From: Thermococcus sp. 21S9
Lineage (GTDB): Archaea > Methanobacteriota_B > Thermococci > Thermococcales > Thermococcaceae
Assembly (NCBI RefSeq): GCF_012027635.1
Contig: NZ_SNUS01000001.1
Coordinates: 1,302,001-1,366,000 of the forward strand
Length of the DNA stretch: 64,000 nucleotides
Direction: 5' to 3'
A program made the position numbers and the translations under genes. Shown in pieces: positions 7,192-17,247 of the stretch. Below the pieces are notes generated by a model. It saw only the letters and a list, made by a program, of their open reading frames with translations. It had not been told where the DNA came from and did no database searches. Position 1 is the first letter of the stretch, and each line of letters begins with the position of its first letter.

Positions 7192-8237
7192 TGCCTATGG
7201 TCATGGACTACAGGGCGTACCTGAGGCGAAAGTTCCTCATAGGCCTCGCCCTTTTCCTTTCCCTGTTAGCGGTCTCTCTGTTCTCCCTCTCGAGCGGACC
7301 CTACCACGTTCCGGTTAGGGAAGTCCTCGCGGTTCTCTTCGGCGGTGGGAGCAGGGACGACCGCCTCGTAATCCTCGGCATAAGGCTCCCGAGAATCGTC
7401 GCCGGAATCCTCGTCGGGGCCTCGATGGGCATCGCCGGCGCGGTTCTGCAGGGCTACCTGAGAAATCCCCTCGCCACACCGTTCACTATGGGGGTCTCGA
7501 ACGGGGCCATGTTCGGTGCTTCCCTCGCCATAATCCTCGGCGCGGGTTATTCCCTCAACTCGGGGCAGGTCTTCCTCAACAACCCCTACGCCGTCGTTCT
7601 CTTCGCGTTCCTCGGGGCGATAAGCGCTACCCTCGTCATTCTCGCCCTCGCGAGGCTCCGCGGTCTGAGTCCAGAGGCAATAGTTTTGGCCGGAGTTGCG
7701 ATGAGCTCCCTCTACGTTGCTCTAACTACCCTCGTCCAGTACTTCGCCAACGAGCTTCAGCTCTCGGCGATGGTCTACTGGAGCTTCGGAAACCTCGCGA
7801 GAGCAACGTGGCGGGAAAACGCCATAATGGCCGTCGCTTTCGCCTTTGTTTTCGCCTACTTCCTCGTCAAGCGGTGGGATTTGAACGCCTCAACCCTTGG
7901 AGACGAGATAGCCAAGAGCGTTGGGGTCAACATCGAGAGAGAAAGGCTAATCGGGACACTTCTCTCAGCCTTCATAACCTCCGTAACGGTGGCCTTCGTG
8001 GGGGTAATCGGCTTCATCGGACTCATAGCGCCCCACTCAATGCGTCTCATCGCCGGCGGTGATTACCGCTCGCTGATTCCCCTCTCGGCGTTAGCAGGAG
8101 CGCTACTCCTCGTCTCGGCCGACACAGTCGCGAGGCTAATCGTCTCGCCTATGAACCTTCCCGTCGGCGTCATAACATCGTTCCTCGGCGCGCCGACGTT
8201 CATATACCTCCTCGTGAAGATGGAGGGCCGGCGATGA
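7191..8237 (+). CDS. ABC importer permease, FecCD/BtuC type
   Basis: About 348 residues with nine to ten transmembrane helices. It has the FecCD signatures: RLPRIVAGILVGASMGIAGA near residue 60 and GFIGLIAPHSMRL near residue 270, the latter forming the coupling region with the ATPase. Two copies would form the importer channel with the ATPase that follows. The stop of the lipoprotein gene overlaps the first ATG (TGATG), and ATG codons at 7197 and 7203 are alternative starts. The 3' end overlaps the ATPase gene by four bases, indicating translational coupling. Confidence 0.88.
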   Translation: MPMVMDYRAYLRRKFLIGLALFLSLLAVSLFSLSSGPYHVPVREVLAVLFGGGSRDDRLVILGIRLPRIVAGILVGASMGIAGAVLQGYLRNPLATPFTMGVSNGAMFGASLAIILGAGYSLNSGQVFLNNPYAVVLFAFLGAISATLVILALARLRGLSPEAIVLAGVAMSSLYVALTTLVQYFANELQLSAMVYWSFGNLARATWRENAIMAVAFAFVFAYFLVKRWDLNASTLGDEIAKSVGVNIERERLIGTLLSAFITSVTVAFVGVIGFIGLIAPHSMRLIAGGDYRSLIPLSALAGALLLVSADTVARLIVSPMNLPVGVITSFLGAPTFIYLLVKMEGRR

Positions 8238-8974
8238 TTGAGGCGAAAGGCATAAGCTTCTCCTACGGCGAGCGGGAGGTCCTGAGGGGAATAAGCCTTG
8301 AAGTAAGTGAGGGTGAGTTCGTGGCAATCCTCGGGCCGAATGGGGCCGGAAAGAGCACTTTCCTCAGGTGTCTCGCCGGAATTCTGAAGTGTGGCGGTGT
8401 GTTCGTCAAGGGCAGGCCGATTAACGACTACTCCCCAAGGGAGCTCTCGAAGGTTCTCGCCTACGTCCCGCAGAGGGTCGAGCCGGGGTTTTTGACGGTC
8501 TTCGACACCGTTCTCCTCGGCAGGAGACCCTACATGGGGTTAACCCCTTCGGAGAGGGATTTGAAGGTCGTTGAAGATGCACTAAAGAGGCTCGGCATTG
8601 AGGAGTTGGCCCTCAAGAGGACGAACGAGATAAGCGGTGGGGAACTGCAGAAGGTCAGCATAGCGAGGGCTCTGGCTCAGGAACCGGAAATCCTGCTGAT
8701 GGACGAGCCGACCAACAACCTCGACCTCAAGAGCCAGCTTGAGGTGATGAGGCTCGCGAGGGAATTGGCGAGGGAGGGGAAGACCGTCATTACGGTCATG
8801 CACGACGTAAACCTTGCCCTGCGCTTTGCCAAGAGGTTCGTCTTCATGAAGGACGGGAGAAAAATAGCGGACGGTAACTTTGAAGTCCTGAGCGAGGAAC
8901 TCTTTGAGGAAGTCTACGGCGTTAAGGTGGAGATAGGGGAGGTAAGAGGGGTTCCGGTTGTGGTTCCCCTCTAA
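8234..8974 (+). CDS. ABC importer ATPase, FecE/BtuD type
   Basis: 246 residues. Walker A GPNGAGKST at about residues 35-43, Q-loop near VPQRVEP, signature ISGGELQKV, Walker B ILLMDEPTNNLDL, and a switch histidine in TVMHDVN. All motifs for ATP hydrolysis are intact. It would power the BtuC-type permease encoded just upstream, with which it overlaps (ATGA). The order binding protein-permease-ATPase is the standard one for iron/cobalamin uptake operons. The 3' end overlaps the convergent TPR gene by four bases. Confidence 0.9.
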   Translation: MIEAKGISFSYGEREVLRGISLEVSEGEFVAILGPNGAGKSTFLRCLAGILKCGGVFVKGRPINDYSPRELSKVLAYVPQRVEPGFLTVFDTVLLGRRPYMGLTPSERDLKVVEDALKRLGIEELALKRTNEISGGELQKVSIARALAQEPEILLMDEPTNNLDLKSQLEVMRLARELAREGKTVITVMHDVNLALRFAKRFVFMKDGRKIADGNFEVLSEELFEEVYGVKVEIGEVRGVPVVVPL

Positions 8975-9930
8975 AGCTCCGCCTCACCAAGGAACTCGAG
9001 CATCTCGAGCAACCTTGGGTCCTTGACTTTCTCGATGGCCTTCTTGGCCTCTTCCTCGTCAATCTTGCCGTCCTTGAAGAGTGCGAGAGCTTTTACCGCC
9101 TCAAAGAAGTCCTTCATGTCCGGGAAGGCGTTGATGAACATATCTATGTTGAGGTAAACCGTCTCGAAGTCGTCGTCGAGGAAGAGCTGCCAGAGGACGT
9201 CCATCAATGAACCGAAGGCTATGTCCTCGTAGTCCGTTCCCTTCGCCCTTATGAGGGCGTAGAGGCACTCCTGTAAGGCCGCATCGTAGTTCTCTTCCTC
9301 CTCAAAGATTTCCTCGAAGCTGAGGTGTGCCTCGACGAGAAGCTCGTTGTCGTTGAGAACCTTCGGCAGGACGCCGGCTATTATGGCCTTGCCCCTGTAG
9401 GCCTCGCCGGCCTCGAAGGTTATGTAGCCCCTGTGAATCTCAATCCTGAGGAGTTCCCTCTCGTCGCCGAGCTCCCTGTAAAGCTCCTCCGCCTTCTCGA
9501 TTAGCTCGAGGGCCTTCTCGTACTCCTGGAGCTCCTCGTGAATCATGGCCATGCTGTAGTATATCCTCGCGGCGTGCTCGATGTTGCCCTTGGCGACCTC
9601 CTCTTCAAGGAGCGCTCTGAACAGTTCAAGGCTCTTCTCAAGCTCCCCGATGAGGTAGTAGAGGTCAGCCAGGTGGAACTTCAGCTCGAAGTCGTCGCTC
9701 TCCTTCGCGAGCTTCTCGAACTCCGAAATCTTGTCCTCGTTGAGTATCTCGTGGTAGTAGTAGAGCACGAGCTTGTACAGCTCCCAGTCCTTGCACTCCT
9801 TAGCGAGCGCCTCGGCCTTCTCGAGGACCTCCTTAAGCTCCTCGTCGCTCAGGTCGTCCACCTTGTAGTAGAGAATCCTCCTGAGCTTTTCGCAGTTCTT
9901 CTCCTCGATGGCCTTCATAATCTCCTCCAT
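8971..9930 (-). CDS. Acidic tetratricopeptide-repeat protein
   Basis: 319 residues, strongly acidic (many Glu/Asp runs) and almost fully helical. Several TPR-like units are visible, for example FHLADLYYLIGELEKSLELF (about residues 105-124) and ARIYYSMAMIHEELQEYEKA (about residues 141-160), with typical small and aromatic residues at the helix packing positions. TPR arrays act as protein-protein interaction scaffolds; no catalytic domain is present. The ATG at 9930 is preceded by GGGTGA. It is divergent from RNase Z, with separate AT-rich promoter elements in the 80-bp gap. Partner unknown. Confidence 0.7.
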   Translation of the reverse strand: MEEIMKAIEEKNCEKLRRILYYKVDDLSDEELKEVLEKAEALAKECKDWELYKLVLYYYHEILNEDKISEFEKLAKESDDFELKFHLADLYYLIGELEKSLELFRALLEEEVAKGNIEHAARIYYSMAMIHEELQEYEKALELIEKAEELYRELGDERELLRIEIHRGYITFEAGEAYRGKAIIAGVLPKVLNDNELLVEAHLSFEEIFEEEENYDAALQECLYALIRAKGTDYEDIAFGSLMDVLWQLFLDDDFETVYLNIDMFINAFPDMKDFFEAVKALALFKDGKIDEEEAKKAIEKVKDPRLLEMLEFLGEAEL

Positions 9931-10010
9931 GCTTTCACCCCGGTTTTCTAACGCGCCGATGTATTTAATTCTTTGGCTACCTTTTTAACCCCTCCGCGAG
10001 AGCTACCAAC

Positions 10011-10955
10011 ATGCTTCAGGTGATTTTTCTCGGCACTGGCGGAATAATGCCGACGCGCGAGAGGAACGTTCCAGCTATAGCGCTCCGCTACAAGGGGGAA
10101 ATCATACTCTTCGACGTCGGCGAGGGCACGATAAGGCAGATGAACACCGCGAAGCTCAGTCCGATGAAGGTGGAGAAGATTTTCATCACACACTTCCACG
10201 GCGACCACTACCTCGGTTTAGCCGCTCTGATTCAGACGATGAACCTCTGGAATCGTGAAAAGCCCCTCCACATCTACGGGCCGAAGTACACTTTCGAGTT
10301 CGTGCAGAACTTCCTCAACAGCGGTTTCTTCAGGCCGGTCTTCGATATACACGTCCACGAGCTCGGTGAAACGAGATTGAAGTTCAAAGACTACGAAATC
10401 TGGAGCTTCAAGGTCGAGCACGGGATTCCGGCTCTGGGATACGTCTTCAAGGAGAAAGATAGGCGCGGAAAGTTCCTGCCCGAGAAGCTTAAGCAGTATG
10501 GCCTCAAGCCCGGCCCGATACTCGGAAAGCTTGAGCGTGAAGGCAAAATCGAGTGGAACGGCCGGATAATCCGCCTTGAAGACGTCACCGGGCCAAGGAG
10601 ACGGGGGGTTAAGATAGCCTACACTGGCGACACCGAGCCGGCCGAGAGGGTGAGGCTCTTCTCCGAGAGGGCAGATTTGCTGATTCACGACGCCACTTAC
10701 CTCAGCAATGAAGACCGGGGGGACAGCTACCACTCCACCGTTGAGGAGGCCTGCGAGACCGCGAGGAGGGCGAAGGTAAAGCTACTCGCCCTATTCCACA
10801 GGGCCTTCCGCTACACCTACGACGAATACCTGAGCGAAGCCTCGCGGATATGCCGGGAATTCGGCGTGAACTTCGTCATTCCAAGGGACTTCGACGTTTT
10901 AACGTACAAATCCGGCGAGTGGCAACTCCGGAACCTTCTGGAGGGAGGAATATGA
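10011..10955 (+). CDS. rnz: Ribonuclease Z (tRNA 3'-processing endonuclease)
   Basis: 314 residues of the metallo-beta-lactamase fold. The metal-binding motif THFHGDH lies at about residues 60-66, and the N-terminal IFLGTGGIMPT is the standard RNase Z opening. The later HDATYL and FHRAFRYT segments supply further metal ligands, as in the long-known archaeal/bacterial enzymes that cut 3' trailers from pre-tRNA. Length is normal for the short form of the enzyme. The gene follows a TATA-like element (CCTTTTTAACC, about 9980-9990) with a short leader, and its stop overlaps the TraB-like gene (ATGA). Confidence 0.93.
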   Translation: MLQVIFLGTGGIMPTRERNVPAIALRYKGEIILFDVGEGTIRQMNTAKLSPMKVEKIFITHFHGDHYLGLAALIQTMNLWNREKPLHIYGPKYTFEFVQNFLNSGFFRPVFDIHVHELGETRLKFKDYEIWSFKVEHGIPALGYVFKEKDRRGKFLPEKLKQYGLKPGPILGKLEREGKIEWNGRIIRLEDVTGPRRRGVKIAYTGDTEPAERVRLFSERADLLIHDATYLSNEDRGDSYHSTVEEACETARRAKVKLLALFHRAFRYTYDEYLSEASRICREFGVNFVIPRDFDVLTYKSGEWQLRNLLEGGI

Positions 10956-11626
10956 ACTACCTCCGCTACGTTAAGCTAATAGGCACGATGCACGTCTCGC
11001 CGAGGAGCAGGGAGGAGGTCATCAGGACGATACTGGAGGAGAGGCCGCACGCCGTCGCGATAGAGCTCGACAGGGCGCGCTTCCTGGGGATGGAGCGAAA
11101 CGTCGAGCTGACGCTTGAGGATTCACTCAGAATGGGCAGGGCCGGTCTGATAAACTACGCTTTGGCCAAGGTCGAAGAAAAGCTCGGCGAGACCTTTGGG
11201 ATGTCGCCCGGCGAGGAGATGAAGGCCGCGATAGAATCTGCAAAGCTGTTGGGAATACCGCTGTACCTGATTGACGAGGACATCAGCGTAATCCTCTCCA
11301 AGATTTCCTCGGCACCCTTCAGGGAGAAGCTCCTCATGGCGCTCGAGGGCCTGAGCGTTTTCCTGCCCCTGGGAAAGGCCGAGGTCGGCGATCCGATGGA
11401 GGAGTACAGGACGATGATGGTCGAGTTCAGGCGTCGCTACCCCTACCTCTACCGCGTCCTCGTCGAGGAGCGCAACGAGGTGATGGCGAGGAACTTGATG
11501 GCGATAGTGGATTCACTCCTCGCGCGGGGGATTAAGAGGCCCAGGGTTATAGCCGTCGTCGGTCTCGGGCACAAGCCCGGCATCGAGAGGCTCCTGAACG
11601 GACGTTACTTTTATATGGAGAAGTGA
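10952..11626 (+). CDS. TraB family protein
   Basis: About 224 residues. It starts with YVKLIGTMHVSPRSREEV, the conserved GTxH region of the TraB/PrgY/GumN fold, then a paired motif AIELDRARF, and near the end VIAVVGLGHKPGIERLL, which holds the second GxxH. These His/Glu residues are thought to form a Tiki-like metalloprotease site, but archaeal members have no proven function. The usual C-terminal membrane helices of longer TraB proteins are absent here, so this is a short soluble form. The ATG at 10952 (after GGGAGGAA) overlaps the RNase Z stop. Confidence 0.8.
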   Translation: MNYLRYVKLIGTMHVSPRSREEVIRTILEERPHAVAIELDRARFLGMERNVELTLEDSLRMGRAGLINYALAKVEEKLGETFGMSPGEEMKAAIESAKLLGIPLYLIDEDISVILSKISSAPFREKLLMALEGLSVFLPLGKAEVGDPMEEYRTMMVEFRRRYPYLYRVLVEERNEVMARNLMAIVDSLLARGIKRPRVIAVVGLGHKPGIERLLNGRYFYMEK

Positions 11627-11648
11627 GGAAAATTTTCGGGGATTGGCC

Positions 11649-11831
11649 ATGAGGGACAGGCTTGAGAAGATGCTGAACGTGGAAATACTCGACATTGAGG
11701 AGACCGACGATAAGATTATCGTCTACGTTCCCGCTGATAAGGTTAGAATCGCGGTCGGGAGCGGTGGTGCGGCCGTTAAAGCGGCTGAACTCGTAATCGG
11801 CAAGAAGATTGAAGTCCGCGCCAAGGAGTGA
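11649..11831 (+). CDS. Mini KH-domain protein
   Basis: 60 residues making up little more than one KH RNA-binding domain of the NusA/S3 type. The core is KVRIAVGSGGAAVKAAELVIGKKIEV, in which GSGG stands at the place of the GxxG loop that contacts RNA. The N-terminal strand DDKIIVYVPADK fits the beta-alpha-alpha-beta order. It is 22 bp downstream of the TraB-like gene and is probably co-transcribed. The ATG at 11649 is preferred to the in-frame TTG at 11643. Function is unknown; a small RNA-binding accessory of transcription or translation is the natural guess. Confidence 0.65.
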   Translation: MRDRLEKMLNVEILDIEETDDKIIVYVPADKVRIAVGSGGAAVKAAELVIGKKIEVRAKE

Positions 11832-11833
11832 AC

Positions 11834-11850
11834 CACCACCTCAGGTGATA
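11834..11850 (+). promoter_or_regulatory. Weak Thermococcales glycolytic motif upstream of pgiA
   Basis: CACCAC, five bases, then GTGATA. The second half matches the TATCAC-N5-GTGATA motif of the sugar regulator Tgr/TrmBL1 exactly, the first half at four of six positions. It is just upstream of the pgiA TATA element (GGTTAAATAAG, about 11862-11872), the position associated with activation. Confidence 0.3.
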
Positions 11851-11900
11851 CTCTGGGGAAAGGTTAAATAAGTTAAAGTGGAGTTTCTTCGGTGGTGCTT

Positions 11901-12464
11901 ATGGAGTACAAGAGACCCTTCGGCGTCAGGATTGATGAGAACGGAACCATCCCCGGGGCAAAGAAGCTCGTTAGAAGGCTCAGCGATATGAAGGGCTACT
12001 TCTACGACGAGAAGGCCTACGAGGAGCTTCTCAAGGAGGACCCCGTTGTCTACGAGGTCTATGCAATTGAGCAGGAGGAGAAAGACGGCGACCTCAACTT
12101 CGCGACGACAATCCTCTACCCAGGCAAAGTCGGTAAGGAGTTCTTCTTCACCAAGGGCCACTTCCACGCGAAAGCCGACAGGGCCGAAATCTACTACGCC
12201 CTCAAGGGGAAGGGCGGAATGCTCCTCCAGACGCCGGAAGGGGAAGTTGAGTGGGTTCCGATGGAGCCGGGAACGGTCGTCTACGTTCCGCCCTACTGGG
12301 CGCACAGGACTGTGAACACCGGCGACGAGCCCTTCGTATTCCTCGCAATCTACCCGGCAGATGCAGGCCACGACTACGGCTCGATAAAGGAGAAGGGCTT
12401 CGCCAAGCTCGTCGTCGAGGAGAACGGCGAGGTTAAGCTTATAGACAACCCGCGCTGGAAGTGA
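11901..12464 (+). CDS. pgiA: Glucose-6-phosphate isomerase, cupin type
   Basis: About 187 residues, the usual length of the archaeal cupin phosphoglucose isomerase, which interconverts glucose 6-phosphate and fructose 6-phosphate in the modified Embden-Meyerhof pathway. The metal-binding cupin motif is KGHFHAKADRAEIYYALKG (about residues 86-104), giving two His and one Glu. The second cupin motif supplies a His in PPYWAHRTVN. The ATG at 11901 follows GGTGGTG. It lies directly upstream of the ADP-dependent glucokinase but has its own TATA box, so glucose phosphorylation and isomerisation genes are neighbours rather than an obvious operon. Confidence 0.93.
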   Translation: MEYKRPFGVRIDENGTIPGAKKLVRRLSDMKGYFYDEKAYEELLKEDPVVYEVYAIEQEEKDGDLNFATTILYPGKVGKEFFFTKGHFHAKADRAEIYYALKGKGGMLLQTPEGEVEWVPMEPGTVVYVPPYWAHRTVNTGDEPFVFLAIYPADAGHDYGSIKEKGFAKLVVEENGEVKLIDNPRWK

Positions 12465-12491
12465 GCGAAACCCTTATTAGTCCCCTTTACT

Positions 12492-13868
<1,377 letters not shown>

Positions 13869-13875
13869 GGGCAAG

Positions 13876-13884
13876 CTTTTAATT
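13876..13884 (+). promoter_or_regulatory. TATA box of the mannosylglycerate operon
   Basis: CTTTTAATT in the 61-bp gap after glkA, with the start of transcription expected near 13908. The GGAGGTGA ribosome binding site at about 13918-13925 serves the TTG start of mpgS. Confidence 0.55.
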
Positions 13885-13929
13885 TTCCCCGCCGTATTTT
13901 TCATTTGAAAGGATTTTGGAGGTGATGCT

Positions 13930-15105
13930 TTGCTACTTGAGGCGCCGGTTTATAAGGAGCTCTTCGGGGCCGTTGAAATCTACGAGGTCCAGAAGGTCAT
14001 AAAGCTGGACAGCGAGACGAGGGACGTTGGAACCTTCACCGTCAGGAACGTTCCGAGAGAGGACATCTACCGAATCCTCGAGGACATAGCGATAGTAGTC
14101 CCTATGAAGGACGAGAAGCTCCAGCTCGTCGACGGCGTGCTCAAAGCGATTCCGCACCAGTGCCCGATAATAATCGTCTCGAACAGCAAGCGGGAGGGGC
14201 CGAACCTCTTCAAGCAGGAGGTGGATTTGGTAAAGCACTTCTACAACCTCACGCGCTCGCGGATAATCATGATTCACCAGAAGGACCCAGGCCTGGCCGA
14301 GGCCTTCAAAAAGACCGGCTACACCGAGATACTCGACGGCGACTCGGTGAGGAGCGGTAAGGGGGAGGGCATGCTAATCGGCCTGCTCCTCGCGAAAGCC
14401 ATTGGCGCGAAATACGTCGGCTTCGTCGATGCCGACAACTACATCCCCGGTTCGGTGAACGAGTACGTCAAGGACTACGCCGCTGGCTTTCTCATGAGCG
14501 AGAGCGACTACACGATGGTCAGGCTGAGCTGGCGCCACAAGCCCAAGGTGACGACGAAGGGCCTCTACTTCAAGAAGTGGGGGCGCGTCAGCGAGATAAC
14601 CAACCGCTACATGAACGCCCTCTTTGGAGTTGCCACCAACTTCGAGACCAACATCATAGCGACGGCCAACGCCGGTGAGCACGCGATGAGCATCAAGCTC
14701 GCCGAGATAATGCCATTCGCTACAGGCTACGCCATAGAGCCCTACGAGCTGGTCTACCTCTTCGAGACCTTCGGAAGGTGGGGCAGGGGCAAGGATGAGG
14801 TCTACGACCAGGGCGTCGAGGTTTTCCAGATTGAAACGCTGAACCCGCACCTCCACGAGGACAAGGGCAAGGAGCACGTGAGGTCGATGCTGCTGAGCTC
14901 CCTTGGGACGATTTACCACTCCGAGCTCGCCACAGGTGAGCTCAAGGAAAAGGTACTTCACGAGCTTAGGATTCACGGTTTACTCGGCGAGAACGAGGAA
15001 CCTCCGAAGCCCCGAGTTATGCCACCGGTTGAGGGAATAGACGTGAACGAGTGGATGAAAACCCTTGAGGACGAGGCCGAGACGCTCCTCGAGTTCGAGG
15101 TGTGA
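13930..15105 (+). CDS. mpgS: Mannosyl-3-phosphoglycerate synthase
   Basis: 391 residues. A GT55-family glycosyltransferase that joins GDP-mannose and 3-phosphoglycerate to give mannosyl-3-phosphoglycerate, the first step to the compatible solute mannosylglycerate. The GT-A nucleotide-binding motif is [12 protein letters not shown] (about residues 157-168), whose DAD coordinates metal; [19 protein letters not shown] is typical near residue 57. The start is TTG, fixed by GGAGGTGA eight bases upstream and by the family's [10 protein letters not shown] opening. It leads a four-gene operon with mpgP, manC and manB, the same arrangement as in Pyrococcus horikoshii. Mannosylglycerate accumulates with salt stress in this group. 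Confidence 0.95.
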   Translation: MLLEAPVYKELFGAVEIYEVQKVIKLDSETRDVGTFTVRNVPREDIYRILEDIAIVVPMKDEKLQLVDGVLKAIPHQCPIIIVSNSKREGPNLFKQEVDLVKHFYNLTRSRIIMIHQKDPGLAEAFKKTGYTEILDGDSVRSGKGEGMLIGLLLAKAIGAKYVGFVDADNYIPGSVNEYVKDYAAGFLMSESDYTMVRLSWRHKPKVTTKGLYFKKWGRVSEITNRYMNALFGVATNFETNIIATANAGEHAMSIKLAEIMPFATGYAIEPYELVYLFETFGRWGRGKDEVYDQGVEVFQIETLNPHLHEDKGKEHVRSMLLSSLGTIYHSELATGELKEKVLHELRIHGLLGENEEPPKPRVMPPVEGIDVNEWMKTLEDEAETLLEFEV

Positions 15106-15108
15106 GCG

Positions 15109-15852
15109 TTGATTAGGGTCATCTTCCTCGACCTCGACGGGACCCTCCTGGGAAGCGATTACTCGCCCGAGGGGGCCCGTCCGGTCATTGGGGAGCTCCT
15201 GAGGCGGGGCTACGAGGTCGTCGTGAACACCTCAAAGACCCGTTTTGAAGTTGAGTACTACCTGAAGGCCTGGGACCTTGAGAAGCCCTTCGTGGTTGAA
15301 AACGGAAGCGCGGTCTACGTTCCGGTCAACTACCTCCCTCCCAAGGTCGTCGGTGAGTTCGGGGTGAAACGCGGAAAGTACCGCGTGATTGAGCTCGGGA
15401 AGCCATATCCCGAGATAAAGCGCGCGCTTGACGGACTGTCCCAGGAGTACGGGCTCAAGTACTACGGCAACTCAAGCCTTGAGGAAGTTATTACCTTCTC
15501 GGGCCTGCCCGAGGGGCTCGCAAAGCTCGCGATGAAGCGCGAATACAGCGAGACGATATTCCGGTGGGAGAAGGAGGGGTTCGAGGCGGAGCTTGAAAAG
15601 ATGGGCCTTAAAGTGAGCAGGGGGACGAGGTTCCTGAACGTCACCGGCAACACCGACAAGGGTAAAGGGGCCAGGGCTCTCCTCGAACTCTACTCTCTCC
15701 TCGGTGAAGTCGAGAGCTACGCGCTCGGGGACGGCGAGAACGATTTCCCCCTGTTTGAAGTCGTTGATAACGCTTTTATCGTTGGAAGCCTTTCCCACCC
15801 AAAGGCTAAGCATATAAGCTCGATTGAAGAATTGCTGGAGGTGATACCGTGA
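15109..15852 (+). CDS. mpgP: Mannosyl-3-phosphoglycerate phosphatase
   Basis: 247 residues of the HAD superfamily, Cof-type. The catalytic FLDLDGTLLG motif is at residues 6-15. Motif II-type VVNTSKTR lies near residue 40, and the acidic motif LGDGENDFPLF near residue 207 binds Mg2+. It removes the phosphate from mannosyl-3-phosphoglycerate to give mannosylglycerate. It starts at TTG, three bases after the mpgS stop, and its own stop overlaps the GTG of manC, so the genes are translationally coupled. Confidence 0.93.
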   Translation: MIRVIFLDLDGTLLGSDYSPEGARPVIGELLRRGYEVVVNTSKTRFEVEYYLKAWDLEKPFVVENGSAVYVPVNYLPPKVVGEFGVKRGKYRVIELGKPYPEIKRALDGLSQEYGLKYYGNSSLEEVITFSGLPEGLAKLAMKREYSETIFRWEKEGFEAELEKMGLKVSRGTRFLNVTGNTDKGKGARALLELYSLLGEVESYALGDGENDFPLFEVVDNAFIVGSLSHPKAKHISSIEELLEVIP

Positions 15853-17246
15853 AGACCGTAATCCTTGCGGGAGGAAAGGGAACGAGGCTGTGGCCCCTGA
15901 GCAGGGAGCTGATGCCCAAACAGTTCGTCCGCTTCCTCGACGATAGGAGCCTCTTCCAGAAGACCGTCGAGAGGGCCCTTCTCTTCTCGAAGCCGAGTGA
16001 AATATTCATTGTAACAAACAGAAACTACCGCTTCCGCGTTCTGGACGATTTGAGGGAGCTGGGCGTTGAAATCCCCGAGGACAACATCCTCCTTGAGCCG
16101 AGTGCAAAGAACACCCTGCCGGCAATCCTCTGGGCGACGCTCAGGATAGAGGAGGAGTTCGGGAACTCTGTCGTCGCCGTCCTGCCCAGCGACCACCTCA
16201 TAGAGGTCAACGAGGCCTACGAGCGGGCCTTCGAGAACGCTGAAAAATTAGCAAGGAATCACCTCGTCACCTTCGGAATCAAGCCGACCAGACCGCACAC
16301 GGGCTACGGCTACATAAAGCCGGGCGAGAAGATTGAAGAGGACGGAAGGATAATCGGGTACACGGTTTCAGAGTTCAAGGAGAAGCCCGACCTGGAGACG
16401 GCAAAGCGCTACGTCGAGAGCGGTTACTACTGGAACAGCGGGATGTTCGCCTTCTCGAGCTCGCTCTTCATTGAAGAGGTCCAGAAGCATGCCCTTGACG
16501 TCTGGGAGGCCTTCGAGGAGAGTGGGGACGTCGAGGAGGCCTACAACCGCGTCCCGGAGATAAGCATAGACTACGGCGTCATGGAGAAGACCGACAAAGC
16601 GGCAGTCGTTCCCCTCAACACGAAGTGGAGCGACCTCGGAAGCTTCGATGCAATATACGAGGTCCTCGAGAAGGACTCAGACGGGAACGCGGTCAGGGTT
16701 CGCGGGAAAAAGGGCTACCACGTCGGCGTCAACTCAAGGAACAACCTCATAATGACCGAGAGGCTCACTGCGACGGTCGGCGTTGAGGACCTGATAATCA
16801 TAGACACCGGCGATGCCCTGCTCGTGGCGAAGAAGGGTGAGAGCCAGCGCGTTAAGGAGGTTTACAAGGCTCTGAAGGAGCTCGGCGACGAGCGCGTCAT
16901 CGTCCACAGAACCGCCTACAGGCCCTGGGGAAGCTACACCGTGCTTGAAGAGGGCGACCGCTACAAGATAAAGCGCCTGACCGTTCTGCCTGGCAAGAAG
17001 CTCTCCCTCCAGATGCACTACCACCGCTCCGAGCACTGGGTCGTGGTCAGGGGAACCGCCAAGGTCATCGTCGGGGACAGGGAGATACTCCTCCGGCCCG
17101 GGGAGAGCACGTTCATTCCCGCCGGCGTTAAGCACCGCCTTGAGAACCCCGGAAAGGTTGTTCTGGAGGTCATAGAGACCCAGATTGGTGAGTACCTCGG
17201 CGAGGACGACATAGTTCGCTTTGACGACGAGTTCGGGAGGGTCTGA
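15849..17246 (+). CDS. manC: Mannose-1-phosphate guanylyltransferase / mannose-6-phosphate isomerase
   Basis: 465 residues, a bifunctional type II enzyme. The N-terminal nucleotidyltransferase domain has LAGGKGTRLWPLSRELMPKQ at residues 6-25 and makes GDP-mannose from mannose 1-phosphate and GTP. The C-terminal cupin domain (about residues 355-460), starting at RPWGSYTVLEEGDRYKIKR and containing the QMHYHRSEHW metal-binding motif, is the mannose-6-phosphate isomerase part. It supplies the GDP-mannose donor for mpgS. GTG start, overlapping the mpgP stop by four bases. Confidence 0.93.
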   Translation: MKTVILAGGKGTRLWPLSRELMPKQFVRFLDDRSLFQKTVERALLFSKPSEIFIVTNRNYRFRVLDDLRELGVEIPEDNILLEPSAKNTLPAILWATLRIEEEFGNSVVAVLPSDHLIEVNEAYERAFENAEKLARNHLVTFGIKPTRPHTGYGYIKPGEKIEEDGRIIGYTVSEFKEKPDLETAKRYVESGYYWNSGMFAFSSSLFIEEVQKHALDVWEAFEESGDVEEAYNRVPEISIDYGVMEKTDKAAVVPLNTKWSDLGSFDAIYEVLEKDSDGNAVRVRGKKGYHVGVNSRNNLIMTERLTATVGVEDLIIIDTGDALLVAKKGESQRVKEVYKALKELGDERVIVHRTAYRPWGSYTVLEEGDRYKIKRLTVLPGKKLSLQMHYHRSEHWVVVRGTAKVIVGDREILLRPGESTFIPAGVKHRLENPGKVVLEVIETQIGEYLGEDDIVRFDDEFGRV

Positions 17247-17247
17247 G

